Assembly: GCF_002157505.1 (NCBI RefSeq)
Contig: NZ_NFSC01000024.1
Coordinates: 1 to 64,000 of the forward strand
Source: Arthrobacter agilis
GTDB lineage: Bacteria; Actinomycetota; Actinomycetes; Actinomycetales; Micrococcaceae
Length of the DNA stretch: 64,000 bases
Direction of reading: 5' to 3'
Shown here: positions 8,244 to 17,959 of the stretch, in pieces
Layout of the letters: every line of letters begins with the position of its first letter
Numbering within the stretch: the first letter of the stretch is position 1
The notes under the pieces: generated by a model
Databases searched by the model: none
What the model saw: only the letters and a program-made list of their open reading frames with translations
What the model was told of the DNA's origin: nothing
Program-made: the position numbers and the translations under genes

Positions 8244-9629
8244 ATGAGCACCACGCTGTCCAACGCCGCAGCGAGGAAGACACAAAGACGCGTCGCCTTC
8301 GCCACGATCGTCGGAACGACCATCGAATGGTACGACTTCTTCATCTACGCCACGGCCGCGGGCCTGGTCTTCGCCTCCGTTTTCTTTGCGCCGGCGGGTG
8401 AGTCCATCGGACTTCTGCTGGCCTTCGCCTCCGTAGGAATCAGTTTCCTTTTCCGCCCGCTGGGTGCCTTCCTTGCCGGGCACTTCGGCGACCGGCTCGG
8501 CAGACGCCCCATGCTGGTCATGACCCTCATACTGATGGGCGCCTCGACCACACTCATCGGCGTCCTGCCGACCTATGAGACCGCTGGGATCCTGGCTCCG
8601 GTCATGTTGCTCCTGCTCAGGATCCTTCAGGGGATCTCTGCCGGCGGCGAGTGGGGCGGGGCGGTACTGATGGCCGTCGAGCACGCACCACGTGGCCGGC
8701 GCGGGCGTGCCGGCGCCTTCCCCCAGCTCGGAGTTCCGCTCGGCATGCTCCTGGCCTCCGGTGTCACCGCGGTCATGACCGGATGGATATCTCCGGGGGA
8801 AGCGTTTATTCAGTGGGGCTGGCGCGTGCCGTTCCTGCTGAGTGTCGTCCTGATCGGCGTGGGCTACATGGTCCGCCGCGCTGTCGAGGAGTCTCCGGTT
8901 TTCGAGGAAATCGCAGCAAAGAAGCAGCAGACAAAGGTTCCGGCCGCCGAACTGTTCCGCAAACACTGGAAGCTGGTCCTGCTGGCCGCCTTCGTCTTCG
9001 CCGGCAACAACGCCGCCGGCTACATGGCCACCGGCGGGTTCATCCCCAGCTATGCCACCGGCGAGGCCGTGGGACTGGACCGTACGGACGTGCTCCTGGC
9101 CATCACCTTTGGTGCGGCGACCTGGTTCGTCTTCACATTCCTTTCCGGCTTCCTTGCCGACAAGATTGGCCGAAAGCGGACCTACCTCATCGGCTTCGGC
9201 GCCCAGGCGCTCATGGTCTTCCCCCTCTTCTGGCTCATCAACACAGGATCGCTGCCCCTGTTGTACTTGGCGCTCGGCCTATTCACCATCGGGCTCGGGC
9301 TCAGCTACGGCCCCCAGGCCGCGTGGTACAGCGAGATCTTCCCGGCCTCCGTGCGCTTCTCCGGGGTATCCATCTCCTACGCCATCGGCGCCATCCTGGG
9401 CGGCGCGTTTGCACCGACCATCGCTCAGGCACTCATCAACGCCACTGGCACCAGCACCGCCGTGTCGTTCTACCTCCTCGGCATGACGGCACTGTCCGTG
9501 GGCGCAGTCCTTATCCTGCGCGACCGCCCAGGGATCGACCTGTCAATCAACAACCAAGCCGAGCAAGAGGTTGGGGCGACCGTCTTCGACCAGCGGCGCG
9601 CACCTGCCCATGGGGTGACGCTCGTCTAG
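8244..9629 (+). CDS. MHS-family MFS transporter
   Basis: 461 residues, start ATG 8244 behind GCAGGAGAAACC. The N-terminus RVAFATIVGTTIEWYDFFIYATAAG is the signature of the metabolite:H+ symporter (MHS) family (ShiA, KgtP, ProP). The loop 2-3 motif GHFGDRLGRRPML and RILQGISAGGEWGGA are both present, with 12 predicted membrane helices. Proton-driven uptake of an organic acid or aromatic acid, probably the P450 substrate, is the likely job. It is last in the P450 operon, 46 bases after the reductase, and a strong terminator follows. Confidence 0.9.
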   Translation: MSTTLSNAAARKTQRRVAFATIVGTTIEWYDFFIYATAAGLVFASVFFAPAGESIGLLLAFASVGISFLFRPLGAFLAGHFGDRLGRRPMLVMTLILMGASTTLIGVLPTYETAGILAPVMLLLLRILQGISAGGEWGGAVLMAVEHAPRGRRGRAGAFPQLGVPLGMLLASGVTAVMTGWISPGEAFIQWGWRVPFLLSVVLIGVGYMVRRAVEESPVFEEIAAKKQQTKVPAAELFRKHWKLVLLAAFVFAGNNAAGYMATGGFIPSYATGEAVGLDRTDVLLAITFGAATWFVFTFLSGFLADKIGRKRTYLIGFGAQALMVFPLFWLINTGSLPLLYLALGLFTIGLGLSYGPQAAWYSEIFPASVRFSGVSISYAIGAILGGAFAPTIAQALINATGTSTAVSFYLLGMTALSVGAVLILRDRPGIDLSINNQAEQEVGATVFDQRRAPAHGVTLV

Positions 9630-9641
9630 GTCGGACTAACG

Positions 9642-9680
9642 AAGGGATGGTTGCCTCACGGTCAGAGGCAACCATCCCTT
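9642..9680 (+). terminator. Rho-independent terminator of the P450 operon
   Basis: Perfect 16-bp arms (9642-9657 and 9665-9680) with a 7-base loop, followed by TTCTTG. It lies 12 bases after the transporter stop. Confidence 0.85.
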
Positions 9681-9759
9681 TTCTTGCACACTGAACTGGA
9701 GCGGATCGGTAGTGTGTGGTGAATTTCCAGAGCGTTGACGACACAGAAAGGAAGATCCG

Positions 9760-10551
9760 ATGACAGTCGCTGAGCCAGCGATCCATAGGGCCGCGGACCG
9801 CCTGTGGGAGGCAGACCAGACCTTGGTGCCGTGTCCGCCGATTCGGGACCTCATTGAGGAGCAGGATGTCGAAAGTGCGTATGCGATCCAAAGGATCAAC
9901 ATCGATCGGCAGCTCGCGTTGGGGCGTCGAATCTCGGGCTGGAAGATCGGTATCACGTCGAGAGCAGCGCAACAGCAACTCGGAGTTGACATGCCGAATT
10001 GTGGGGCTTTATTCGCGGATACGGAATACGGGCATGGCAGCACGATTCCGTTTTCTCGCACGATGCAGCCCCGTGTAGAGGCAGAGATCGCCTTAGTGCT
10101 GGGTGAAGACATCGATCAGGAATTTCCAACGATTTCGGACGTGGTGCGAGCAACATCGTTTGTGATTGCGTCGCTGGAGGTTGTTGGTTGCCGGCTGAAG
10201 GATTGGGATATTCGTATCGCCGATATTGTCGCCGACAATTCCGCAGCTTCTCTGTACGTCCTTGGTTCGACACCGCGTTCCCTGATAGGCATGGATATGG
10301 CGTCAGCGGCTATGACAATGCGCCGGAATGGCAAGTTGGCTGCTGCCAGTCACGGGTCGGATCCGCTGGGGCATCCACTCACCTCCGCAGCCTGGCTGGC
10401 CCGAACACTGGCTGGCTTTGGTGCACCATTACGGGCTGGCGACACTATCCTCACCGGTGCCCTGGGGCCAATTGTCGAGGCGCACCCGGGCGACAAGTTC
10501 GAGGCAGCCATCGAGGGATTGGGCACCGTCACGGCAGTGTTTAGCAAATGA
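9760..10551 (+). CDS. 2-oxopent-4-enoate hydratase / 4-oxalocrotonate decarboxylase family protein
   Basis: 263 residues, ATG 9760 behind AGAAAGGAAG. The family layout (MhpD/HpcG/DmpE/DmpH) is clear: GWKIGITSRAAQQQLGVDMP, the metal-site block QPRVEAEIALVLGED, and the C-terminal GDTILTGALGPIVEAHPGD. Members hydrate or decarboxylate the dienol products of meta-cleavage of catechols. No ring-cleavage dioxygenase, aldolase or semialdehyde dehydrogenase lies nearby, so the substrate is open. It is flanked by terminators on both sides and is therefore a single-gene unit. Confidence 0.85.
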   Translation: MTVAEPAIHRAADRLWEADQTLVPCPPIRDLIEEQDVESAYAIQRINIDRQLALGRRISGWKIGITSRAAQQQLGVDMPNCGALFADTEYGHGSTIPFSRTMQPRVEAEIALVLGEDIDQEFPTISDVVRATSFVIASLEVVGCRLKDWDIRIADIVADNSAASLYVLGSTPRSLIGMDMASAAMTMRRNGKLAAASHGSDPLGHPLTSAAWLARTLAGFGAPLRAGDTILTGALGPIVEAHPGDKFEAAIEGLGTVTAVFSK

Positions 10552-10621
10552 TGCCCGGCCACACGACGAAGGCAACAACTTTGGCCGTGAAAAAGCCTCG
10601 CCCGTAGGAAGCGGATCAACG

Positions 10622-10661
10622 ACAGGGAGCAGTATTAGCCATGCCTCGCACTGCTCCCTGT
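10622..10661 (+). terminator. Hairpin after the hydratase gene
   Basis: 12-bp perfect arms (10622-10633 and 10650-10661) with a 16-base loop, followed by TTCTG. It is placed between the hydratase and the convergent truncated IclR gene, and could serve both directions. Confidence 0.65.
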
Positions 10662-10709
10662 TTCTGCTGACGATCGTTATGTCAGTGATCGGGACTGAGC
10701 GTTGCAGCT

Positions 10710-10976
10710 CTAGCTTCTTAACGTTTCGTTCCGCGCGAGTACAGCTAGCCCGGCCCCGAGCTTGAATCGACCACTGCCATCACACGACAGCAACGAGTGG
10801 TCCTCCAACGTACGCAGGATCCTGTACGCGACAGACCGATGCACCGTTAAAGCAGCAGCCACTTCAGCGATCGTCAGAGGACCATCCGCGTCGGCCAGGA
10901 TCTCCAAGGTCTGTATCCCCCGCGACAACGTTTGCGACGGCGAGGGCGTCCCCAGTCGGCCGGTCGTCCCGCACAA
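10710..10976 (-). pseudogene. Truncated IclR-family regulator (HTH domain only)
   Basis: 88 residues that correspond to the winged HTH of IclR proteins only (SQTLSRGIQTLEILADADG, TIAEVAAALTVHRSVAYRIL, CDGSGRFKLGAGLAVLARN). Full members have about 250 residues; the whole effector domain is missing and the frame stops right after the wing. DNA between here and the hydratase shows no further IclR text. It may still bind DNA as an orphan domain, but loss by deletion is the simpler reading. The start (TTG 10976) is uncertain. Confidence 0.75.
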
Positions 10977-11118
10977 CTGAATTCGCTGTCATGCAGTCAG
11001 CTTAAGCTGGCCATCGACACGGGGCGGCATACGGAGCAGCGGTTACGCTGCCTGCGATCCTGCAGCTCGATGTCTTGGGATCGAGAGTCCGAGCCAGATC
11101 GAAGAGGCTGAACTGTCG

Positions 11119-11165
11119 CCTATGGCGAGGTAGCTGCGGTTTCTCCGCAGCTACCTCGCCATAGG
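11119..11165. terminator. Very long perfect hairpin (bidirectional terminator candidate)
   Basis: 21-bp perfect arms (11119-11139 and 11145-11165) around a 5-base loop. It sits just past the stop of the leftward D-2-hydroxyacid dehydrogenase gene, where a terminator is expected. No T-run follows in the leftward direction, so it may instead act as an mRNA 3' stabiliser. Confidence 0.7.
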
Positions 11166-11219
11166 TGGCTGGTTGCCAGCGTCAGTCTGCGCCACCCACG
11201 CAGTTCCCGAGAAGCTCTT

Positions 11220-12209
11220 TTAAGGGACAGGCACCTTCACTACTCGCTTCGTCACGGTGACGACACCACGTGGGATATCGCCTTTCAGAACTGCATCGAA
11301 GTTTTCCCACACCGTCGCGATCCTGCGCTGGACATTCTCCCATCCGACGCCGGCCATGTGGGGTGTGCACACCACCTGCTCCATAGTCAGCAATGGGCTG
11401 GCGAGGTCCAGCGGCTCGCGGTCGTAGACGTCCAGTCCGGCCCCTGCGATGCGCCCCTCACGCAAGCATTCGATGAGCACATCCTCGTCCACGACTTCAC
11501 CGCGACTCACGTTGACGAGGACACCGCTGCGCTTCATGAGGGCAAGTTGGTCACGCCCGATCAGCTTGTCGGATTGCGCATTGAGCGGAAGACTCACGCA
11601 GACGATGTCGGACGTCGTCATCAGCTCCTCCAATGACACGGCGCGCGCCGGGATCAGTTCGGAGACCGTCAGGGGGATCTCCGCATTGTCATAGAACACC
11701 ACGTTGGCGCCGAAGCCATCAGCAACGATCTTGCCAACCCAGCGCCCGATGTTCCCCAGTCCGACAATTCCGACTGTCTTTTTGTAGATCTCCGAGTACG
11801 ACGTCTCGTCCAGGTCCTGACGCCATGCACCCTCGCGCAGCAGCTGCATCGAAGCCGGGATTCTCCGGAGAACTGTCAGCATCAACGTGAGCGCATGCTC
11901 TGCGACAGATATGGAATGCGTTTTCATCTGGGCGACTGGAACACCGAGGTCGTCCAGGACGCTAACTGGAAGCTGACCATAGCCGGAACTCATGTACTGA
12001 ACGAACTTCACGTTCGTGGCAGCCCGGAAGACTTCTTCCGGAACATTGACGCCCGAAATAAGGAAATCAGCGTCCGCAGCTTCACGGCAGATTTCCGAGA
12101 CGTCCGCCTCCGGCGGCATCACTGTCACGCTGAAACCATCTGGCGTCGAATCGACGAGGCGATCAATGTAGTCCCTCAGCGGAGCAACGTATAGAACCTT
12201 ATATGTCAT
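11220..12209 (-). CDS. D-2-hydroxyacid dehydrogenase (NAD-dependent)
   Basis: 329 residues from ATG 12209 behind AAAGGTG. The Rossmann motif GIVGLGNIGRWVGK sits near residue 150. The catalytic set of the family is visible: Arg in VNVSRGEVVDED, Glu in AGLDVYDREPLD, and His in VCTPHMAGVGWENV. It reduces a 2-keto acid or oxidises a D-2-hydroxyacid. It is the last gene of a leftward group with the isocitrate/tartrate-type dehydrogenase and the ThDP enzyme, suggesting hydroxy-acid or keto-acid metabolism. Confidence 0.88.
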   Translation of the reverse strand: MTYKVLYVAPLRDYIDRLVDSTPDGFSVTVMPPEADVSEICREAADADFLISGVNVPEEVFRAATNVKFVQYMSSGYGQLPVSVLDDLGVPVAQMKTHSISVAEHALTLMLTVLRRIPASMQLLREGAWRQDLDETSYSEIYKKTVGIVGLGNIGRWVGKIVADGFGANVVFYDNAEIPLTVSELIPARAVSLEELMTTSDIVCVSLPLNAQSDKLIGRDQLALMKRSGVLVNVSRGEVVDEDVLIECLREGRIAGAGLDVYDREPLDLASPLLTMEQVVCTPHMAGVGWENVQRRIATVWENFDAVLKGDIPRGVVTVTKRVVKVPVP

Positions 12210-12293
12210 GAGTGCGCACCTTTCTTGAGCCAATACTGTTATCTGCAAGACAAACACCCCACCTCAGTAGGCTGTGGGCATGTCGGCGCAGGG

Positions 12294-13415
12294 TTATCTG
12301 TTGGTCACCGCAACTGCATGGAAATCGCGCTGTTCAGGCGCGGAGGGCGCGGGCAAGTTGCTCACGATCGCGTCGACCACTTCCTGGGTTCCCGCTGTCC
12401 CCCCCAGATCGCGACCCCGGGGACCTGTTGCCAGCGTTGCCTCGACCGCGCTTTGAATGCTCTGCGCTACGTTGGTGCAAAGAACGTCATCGCGTCGTTC
12501 GCCCAACCATTCGAGCATCATCGCGGCCGACAGGATCATCGCCGTCGGGTTCGCGATCCCCTTGCCCGCGATATCGGGCGCGCTACCATGCGAGGGCTGG
12601 AACACGCCGTGGGTAAGACTGACATCGGCAGAAGGCGCAACTCCGAGACCACCCACGAGGCCGGCTGCGATCTCCGAGACGATATCGCCGAAAATGTTTT
12701 CGGTGACGATGACGTCGTACCGTTCAGGGTTGGTCACCATGAACATCGATCCGGCATCGATGTAATACTTCGCGCTTCCGACATCGTCGTTCTTCGCGGC
12801 AACCTCGTCGAATACCTTCTCCATCAGGACGTTGCTTCGCAGCGCATTCGATTTATGCAGCAACGTGACGTGTCCAGGCGTACCCCGCTCACGCCGTGCT
12901 CGCGCCTGCGAAAAAGCGACGTCGAAGAGCTTCTCGCACGTTGCCCGCGTAATCGTCATCCGATCACTGGCACTGTCGTCACTGGGCTCATGCACATCCG
13001 CCAACCCTGCGAACATGCCTTCGGAGGTTTCACGGATCACGAGCATATCGATGTCTTGCGACTTCACGGCGTTCTCAACTCCCGGAAACAGCCGGACAGG
13101 GCGAAGGCTTGCGAAAAGTCCGTAATGCGCGCGCATCTCGACTTGGGCACCCAATTCAAGGCCCTCAGGTCCGCGCACGTCGGGCAACCCCATGGCACCG
13201 AACAGCACAGCATCCGCCTTGCCGATCTCATCCATATCGGCGGCCGTGATTTTCCTCCCGGTACGCCGGTACAGGTCCGCACTGAAGTCATGGAACGTGT
13301 AGTTGAGCTTCAGCCCGTAACGCGCCTCGCATTCCTTCAAAACCGTCAGGGCGGCGTCGATGACCTCGATGCCGATCCCGTCACCGGGCATCACAGCAAT
13401 TTCGTATTCCGTCAT
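12294..13415 (-). CDS. Tartrate / D-malate / 3-isopropylmalate dehydrogenase family protein
   Basis: 373 residues, ATG 13415. Landmarks of the beta-decarboxylating dehydrogenase family: N-terminal [11 protein letters not shown], the Arg-bearing [20 protein letters not shown], and the signature [20 protein letters not shown] to [15 protein letters not shown] with the metal-binding Asp residues. [20 protein letters not shown] is the NAD site. The order of motifs fits the TDH/DmlA branch better than isocitrate dehydrogenase. It would convert a malate-type 2-hydroxyacid to a keto acid with CO2 loss. It lies 84 bases upstream of the hydroxyacid dehydrogenase and is probably cotranscribed. Confidence 0.85.
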   Translation of the reverse strand: MTEYEIAVMPGDGIGIEVIDAALTVLKECEARYGLKLNYTFHDFSADLYRRTGRKITAADMDEIGKADAVLFGAMGLPDVRGPEGLELGAQVEMRAHYGLFASLRPVRLFPGVENAVKSQDIDMLVIRETSEGMFAGLADVHEPSDDSASDRMTITRATCEKLFDVAFSQARARRERGTPGHVTLLHKSNALRSNVLMEKVFDEVAAKNDDVGSAKYYIDAGSMFMVTNPERYDVIVTENIFGDIVSEIAAGLVGGLGVAPSADVSLTHGVFQPSHGSAPDIAGKGIANPTAMILSAAMMLEWLGERRDDVLCTNVAQSIQSAVEATLATGPRGRDLGGTAGTQEVVDAIVSNLPAPSAPEQRDFHAVAVTNR

Positions 13416-13843
13416 GGTTCTTCTACCTCACTACTTCTGGGTGTGGGCGTGCTGTTTCGTAAATAATCTGCGGGGGAATGCCTGACGTCGGAGGTGTTGC
13501 TCTCATCAGACAAAGTGACGTGTCCGGCGTTCCCTGTCGTCTTCGGTGGGCCCTCGCTTGTTGGGGGCGAACTAGGCTGGTTCTCGATGGTTTGTTGCGG
13601 GGCGGTCATCCGCTTTCGGTCCAATTCATCACTAGGGCGGTTCATCGCGTCATGGGGCAGTCCTGCCGTCGCTGGGCCCAGAGAAAGGTCAGCATGTCGG
13701 CGTCCGTGCAGTTGACGTGGGTGGAACGCCGGTTCGCAGCACGCAGAGGCGGAGGCTGGCGCCCAGGTCGAACCTCGCCCGGAGGTCGATAGGCCCGAGA
13801 CTGGTAGCAAATGATCGGTTTCGCGTAGCGAATGGTGTCGGCC
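13416..13843. other. Intergenic stretch without recognisable gene
   Basis: 428 bases between the leftward ThDP-enzyme and dehydrogenase genes. Open frames exist in several directions but none has recognisable protein text or a good ribosome binding site. It probably holds the promoter of the downstream pair and possibly degraded sequence. Confidence 0.5.
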
Positions 13844-15505
13844 TCACGATGCCACCGTGGATGTGATTGCTTGAACGCTTTCCCGCATATAGTCGGCAAC
13901 GACTACCTGGGATACTGGGATGTCGAGGACGAACACTCCCCTGGCGCCAGCCAACACCCATTCTTCAAGTCGCTGAAGGTCTGCTAGAGATTGGGCTTTG
14001 ACTCCTTCAGCGCCGAAGGCTCGGCCGACGGCGGCGAAGTCGACCTCATCGATGAGCATGGCCGCATCGTCGAGCCCTCTGGAGGCATACTGGTGGAGCT
14101 CGGCGCCGTACGCGGCGTCATTGAACACCACGACCACGCCGCTCTTGACCGTTCGGACCATGGTTTCGAGGTCCGGGAGCGCCATCAGCCCTCCTCCGTC
14201 GCCGGTGACCAGGACGGTGGTGTGTTCAGGTCGGGCTGCTGCTGCTCCTACTGCGGAGGGAAATCCGAGCCCGATGACCTGATAGGCGGTTCCGCTGGAA
14301 ATCAGGGATCGCGGGTCAGGTACGGAGGCGTACATCGGCATCCATCCGAGGAAATGGCCTCCGTCCTGGACGATGGTGCGGTTGGCGGGAAGGATACGAT
14401 CCAGGGCCTGCGCGAACGGCCTGGGGTCGAGCCGACCATCTTCCGCAATTTCATCAGCAGGAGCCTCCTCGCGGATCTCTCCTGTGATGGCCTGCGGTGT
14501 TACCTCCCGCCAGGTAGGGCGCGTCGCGGATGGTTTTGCCGGCAGGAGCTGGAGTAGGGCGGAGCTGAACGCCTGAGCATCGCTTTGCACGTGATGCGTT
14601 ACGGCGGGATGGGTGGGGGAAGGTTTCGTGTCAACCTGAATAAGGGCCTGTGCTGACGGGAAGAGGGTGCCGTAGCGCATTTGGAAGTTGTTCAGGCTTG
14701 CACCGACAGCGAGAACCACGTCCGCCTGGCGCATCAGGTCCAGGGCGCCGGCGCGGGCAAATCCGCCCGCAATGCCGAGGTCCCAGGGGGAGCCGAAGAG
14801 GTTGCGCGCCATGACGGACGTTGCGAAGAGGGCTCCTAGCTTGTCGCCGATCTCCCTCAGGTCTGTGGCGGCACCGCCTTCCAATGCACCGCGGCCACCG
14901 AGGATCAGGGGCCTTTCCGCGCTCTGGAGCAGGCGAGCGATCCGCTCCACCTCTCGCGCTTCAGCCACCGGGGTTTCTATCTGCTCGAGAGGAGCCAACG
15001 GAACGGCAGGTTCGATTTCTGCGGCGCCTATGTCGTAGGGAATGGCGAGGATGATCGGAGCTGAATCGCGACGGGCCAGCTCGAAGGCGCGGTGTGTCAG
15101 TTCGGCGGCGTTGCTGGCTGTCACAGTCAGTGTCTGTACCCCCAGGCCTTGAGCGACCATGTGCTGGTCGATGTCGACGGCCCGCGGAACAGCGGGGGCA
15201 TCTCCGACGATGAGGACCAACGGGATCCTTGCCATTCGTGCTTCAGTCAGCGCTGTGAGTGTGTTCGTGAAACCTGCACCATATGTCGTGGTGGCAACAG
15301 ATACCTCTCCTGAGGCGCGGTAGTAGGCATCCGCCATTGCTACAGCGCCCGATTCGTGCCGCGAACTGACGAATCTCGTACCACGACGGGTGAGGTTGCT
15401 GAGGAGGTGGGCGTTACCGTTGCCCATCAACCCGAAAACTACGGTGCATCGTTCGACCACGGCGTCTGCGACGGCATCTGAGACGGTCGGTAGAGCATTG
15501 AACAT
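13844..15505 (-). CDS. ThDP-dependent enzyme (acetolactate synthase / benzoylformate decarboxylase superfamily)
   Basis: 553 residues, ATG 15505. The PYR domain carries the catalytic Glu51 in SSRHESGAVAMADAYYR. A central FAD/NAD-like domain follows (RPLILGGRGALEGG). The PP domain has the ThDP motif beginning GDGGGLMALPDLETMVRT and ending FNDAAYGAELHQY. The text is distinct from true IlvB, and no small subunit is near. Decarboxylation or carboligation of a 2-keto acid is expected; together with P450 no. 2 upstream and two hydroxyacid dehydrogenases downstream it may process an aromatic or hydroxylated keto acid. Confidence 0.85.
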   Translation of the reverse strand: MFNALPTVSDAVADAVVERCTVVFGLMGNGNAHLLSNLTRRGTRFVSSRHESGAVAMADAYYRASGEVSVATTTYGAGFTNTLTALTEARMARIPLVLIVGDAPAVPRAVDIDQHMVAQGLGVQTLTVTASNAAELTHRAFELARRDSAPIILAIPYDIGAAEIEPAVPLAPLEQIETPVAEAREVERIARLLQSAERPLILGGRGALEGGAATDLREIGDKLGALFATSVMARNLFGSPWDLGIAGGFARAGALDLMRQADVVLAVGASLNNFQMRYGTLFPSAQALIQVDTKPSPTHPAVTHHVQSDAQAFSSALLQLLPAKPSATRPTWREVTPQAITGEIREEAPADEIAEDGRLDPRPFAQALDRILPANRTIVQDGGHFLGWMPMYASVPDPRSLISSGTAYQVIGLGFPSAVGAAAARPEHTTVLVTGDGGGLMALPDLETMVRTVKSGVVVVFNDAAYGAELHQYASRGLDDAAMLIDEVDFAAVGRAFGAEGVKAQSLADLQRLEEWVLAGARGVFVLDIPVSQVVVADYMRESVQAITSTVAS

Positions 15506-15620
15506 GAACAGTCCTTACGGGCGAGGCGGATGTGCCGGTGGTGAACCTGATGGTCTTGCCGGTTCAGGGCGGGCGCAGGGGGTGGGGGGAAGTGGGGCGG
15601 TCAGATTCTGGCGGGGTGCA

Positions 15621-16916
15621 CTAGTTCCAGGTGACCGGGAGGCTGGTCAAGCCGCGGAAGACCCATCCGTCCCATACGGGATCCCGGCGATCGTCGAAGC
15701 GCAGGTCGGGAAACCGTTCGTAAGCCAGGGGAACGGCAATCTGGCCGATCGAGATCTTGGCAGCCCAGTGGCCGGCACATAGGTGAACGCCACTTCCGAA
15801 AGCCAGATGCGCCCGCTTGGGACGGGAGGGGTTGAAGGCTGCTGCGTCATTGCCGAAGACCGAGGTGTCTCGGTTGGCGGAACCGACGACCACCCCGATT
15901 CCTGCTCCAGCTGGGAGCCGAACCCCTCCAAGGATTGTTTCGTGGGTGGTCTCCCGTGGGTACATTCCAATGGGCGAGAGCCACCGCACCGCCTCGTCGA
16001 AGATTTCTGGCCACATCGCACCCTCCAGGAGCGCCGAGCGGCGGTCGGCCGCCTCCTGACTCAACGCCCAGACGATGTTGGTGACCATGTGCTGTGGTTC
16101 GTTCATTCCACCGGAGATGGTCAGCTTTATGTTGGAGGCGACGTCGGCGTGTGGCAGGCCGCTGTTGGCCAGTGCAGAGGTCATGGAACCGTCGGGGTGA
16201 GCGGCGTAGTACGGAATGAGTTCAGCCAGGATGGTATCGAGCTCGGTCTGCGAGGAATCGCAGCGATTCCAGATGTCGGCATCGTCGAGCACATTGCCCG
16301 TTCCCGCGATGAAATCGTAGGACCAGCGGCGCATCTGCTCGATGCTCACCTCTTTGAGCCCCAGTAGGTCCATCAGGTTCTGGGATGCGACCGGCACCGC
16401 GTAGTCGTGGTTCAGGTCCGCACTGTCAGGCCCTTTTCCTTCCAGCACCTCAAGGTACCTACGAGCGTTTCGTTCGAAGACTGGAGCCCAGGTCTCCTTG
16501 AGGTTTTTCGGACGGAGCACCGGGTTGACCGCGGACCGGTCGATCGCGTGCTCCGGATCATCCTTGCGCAACATGGGTTTGCCGCCCAGTGCCCGGTTCA
16601 TTGTCGAGCCGGTCACATCGGCCGAGAATGTCTCCTGATCCATTTCGATCTGGTGGCAGAGATCGTACGCAGTTACAAGGAACCTGTTGAGAACCGGCAC
16701 CCAGGCGACCGGAGACTCACGCCGGAGCCTCTCATATGTGGGGTAAGGGTCCGACATCATCTGCTCCGGGTCGACCCAGTCAGCAACAGGCGCATCGAAG
16801 GGTACGGCTGCTCCCAGGCTGTGCTTGGAGTGAGCGACGGAAGGAGCTGAGGATTGGTTGCTTGAGGCTGCCTCGGCTGAAAAACCGAAGGGGCAGGTTC
16901 CAGTGGGGATCGTCAT
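15621..16916 (-). CDS. Cytochrome P450 no. 2, CYP255/GcoA-like paralogue
   Basis: 431 residues from ATG 16916 behind CAGGAG. Haem motif FGSGVHLCAG with Cys380. ExxR is in DEAVRWLSPIGMYPRE. The I-helix again lacks the Thr: TISGGMNEPQHM. It shares long blocks with P450 no. 1 (MLRKDDPEH, SPIGMYPRET, DGWVFRGL) and an N-terminal CPFGF extension, so the two are paralogues in one window. No intact ferredoxin or reductase is adjacent; only a broken reductase lies upstream on the other strand, so it must use redox partners encoded elsewhere, possibly those at 6629-8197. Confidence 0.9.
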   Translation of the reverse strand: MTIPTGTCPFGFSAEAASSNQSSAPSVAHSKHSLGAAVPFDAPVADWVDPEQMMSDPYPTYERLRRESPVAWVPVLNRFLVTAYDLCHQIEMDQETFSADVTGSTMNRALGGKPMLRKDDPEHAIDRSAVNPVLRPKNLKETWAPVFERNARRYLEVLEGKGPDSADLNHDYAVPVASQNLMDLLGLKEVSIEQMRRWSYDFIAGTGNVLDDADIWNRCDSSQTELDTILAELIPYYAAHPDGSMTSALANSGLPHADVASNIKLTISGGMNEPQHMVTNIVWALSQEAADRRSALLEGAMWPEIFDEAVRWLSPIGMYPRETTHETILGGVRLPAGAGIGVVVGSANRDTSVFGNDAAAFNPSRPKRAHLAFGSGVHLCAGHWAAKISIGQIAVPLAYERFPDLRFDDRRDPVWDGWVFRGLTSLPVTWN

Positions 16917-17062
16917 TGAACACTCCTGAAGATGATGTTGCTCACAAGCTTCGCAGCCCCGGTTCCTCACGTAAATTGAAATTATGTAGGAAGAAAAGTC
17001 ACTTTAAGGACAGAAGAAGGGCAATGGGTACTGCTCCGCATGGCCCGATGGATTATGAGGAT
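16917..17062. promoter_or_regulatory. Upstream region of P450 no. 2
   Basis: AT-rich stretch between the leftward P450 and the rightward reductase remnant. An ACTTTA box at 17001-17006 matches the ACTTTAC boxes in front of P450 no. 1 and in front of LysR no. 2, making it a candidate element for the paralogous LysR proteins. Confidence 0.4.
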
Positions 17063-17561
17063 GCCTGATCAACGACCTGCTGACCGCTGGGGGTCAGTAC
17101 CAGACCATGCGCCTTTCGCCCCGCACACTCTCCGCCCTAGGCGGCTGCGCCCACTACCCAAGCCTGCATGCGAGAACGGCAACCCTTCTCGAGTCCGTCC
17201 AGAACCCGTCCGATCAGGAGATATTCCTGGCCCGGGGTATCACCACCTGCATCGGACTCGAGCCCTATGCCGAAGTGCCCTGGCTTTTGAGTCATCAGGG
17301 CGACGTTCGCCTGCACATGGTGGAAATCGCACGACCAGGTCTTCGCACGGTCGTCCGGGGGATCCCAGCGCTGGAAAATTTTCTGTCTTTGCCCTTGATA
17401 GTGACACGCTGGCCTGGATCGAATCGGTGAACTCGGCGATGGACCACATGGCAGCCCGGCGCATACCTGCAAACAGGAACCGCCCATCCATCGAACAGAT
17501 CAGGAATCCCGACATTGACCTGAAGGGCTTTTCACAGCAGGTACCGATCCCGGCTGAATGA
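17063..17561 (+). pseudogene. Remnant of a P450 ferredoxin reductase (5'-truncated, frameshifted)
   Basis: The first frame reads LINDLLTAGG then LSALGGCAHYPSLHA, LLESVQNPSDQ and AEVPWLLSHQGDVRL, matching ILAVGDCANFPSVHA, LESVQNATDQ and AELPWFWSTQGGFRL of the intact reductase. Around the G-run at 17356-17360 the matching text moves to another frame: GDPSAGKFSVFALDSDTLAW, then IESVNSAMDHMAARR, ending at 17561. About the first 60 percent of the gene is gone. This shows that the P450 no. 2 cassette once carried its own reductase. Confidence 0.85.
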
Positions 17562-17959
17562 GGGCATTCCTGCGACATCCACACGGGTATGAGCCTGTTC
17601 CCGCCTGCTCATGTTCCCGGAACCTGCAGTCTCCACGTCATATGACGCTGTAGCTATCCCAAGTCCAGGGTGTTCAGGCCTCGTCGAAGAGTAATTGCCA
17701 GATTTCGTTATACAGCTGCCCGACTCGACATCAATGCCCGGCGAAGACACGGCCACCCTTCCCTCTACTCCTCGGCAACGCATCTGGGCCGGCGGATGAC
17801 GAAATCGCCTCTGTGCTCCACCGCGGGCCCGGCCTGTTGTCCAGCGGCCCTGATGAGGGTGAGTTCGGCCAAAACGCCCTAGTGATTCGGTCTAGCCCGA
17901 CGGGAGTCTCCATCCGATGCGGGTCTCGCATTGGAGCGAAGTCCATCGCTTCGTCATCA
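17562..17959. other. Intergenic stretch, no gene recognised
   Basis: About 400 bases between the reductase remnant and the LysR gene. Frames are short and none gives recognisable protein text. It probably represents decayed sequence of the same cassette. Confidence 0.45.

Noticed and set aside
12225..13466. Rightward open frame of 413 residues
   Set aside because: Antisense shadow of the tartrate/isopropylmalate-type dehydrogenase.
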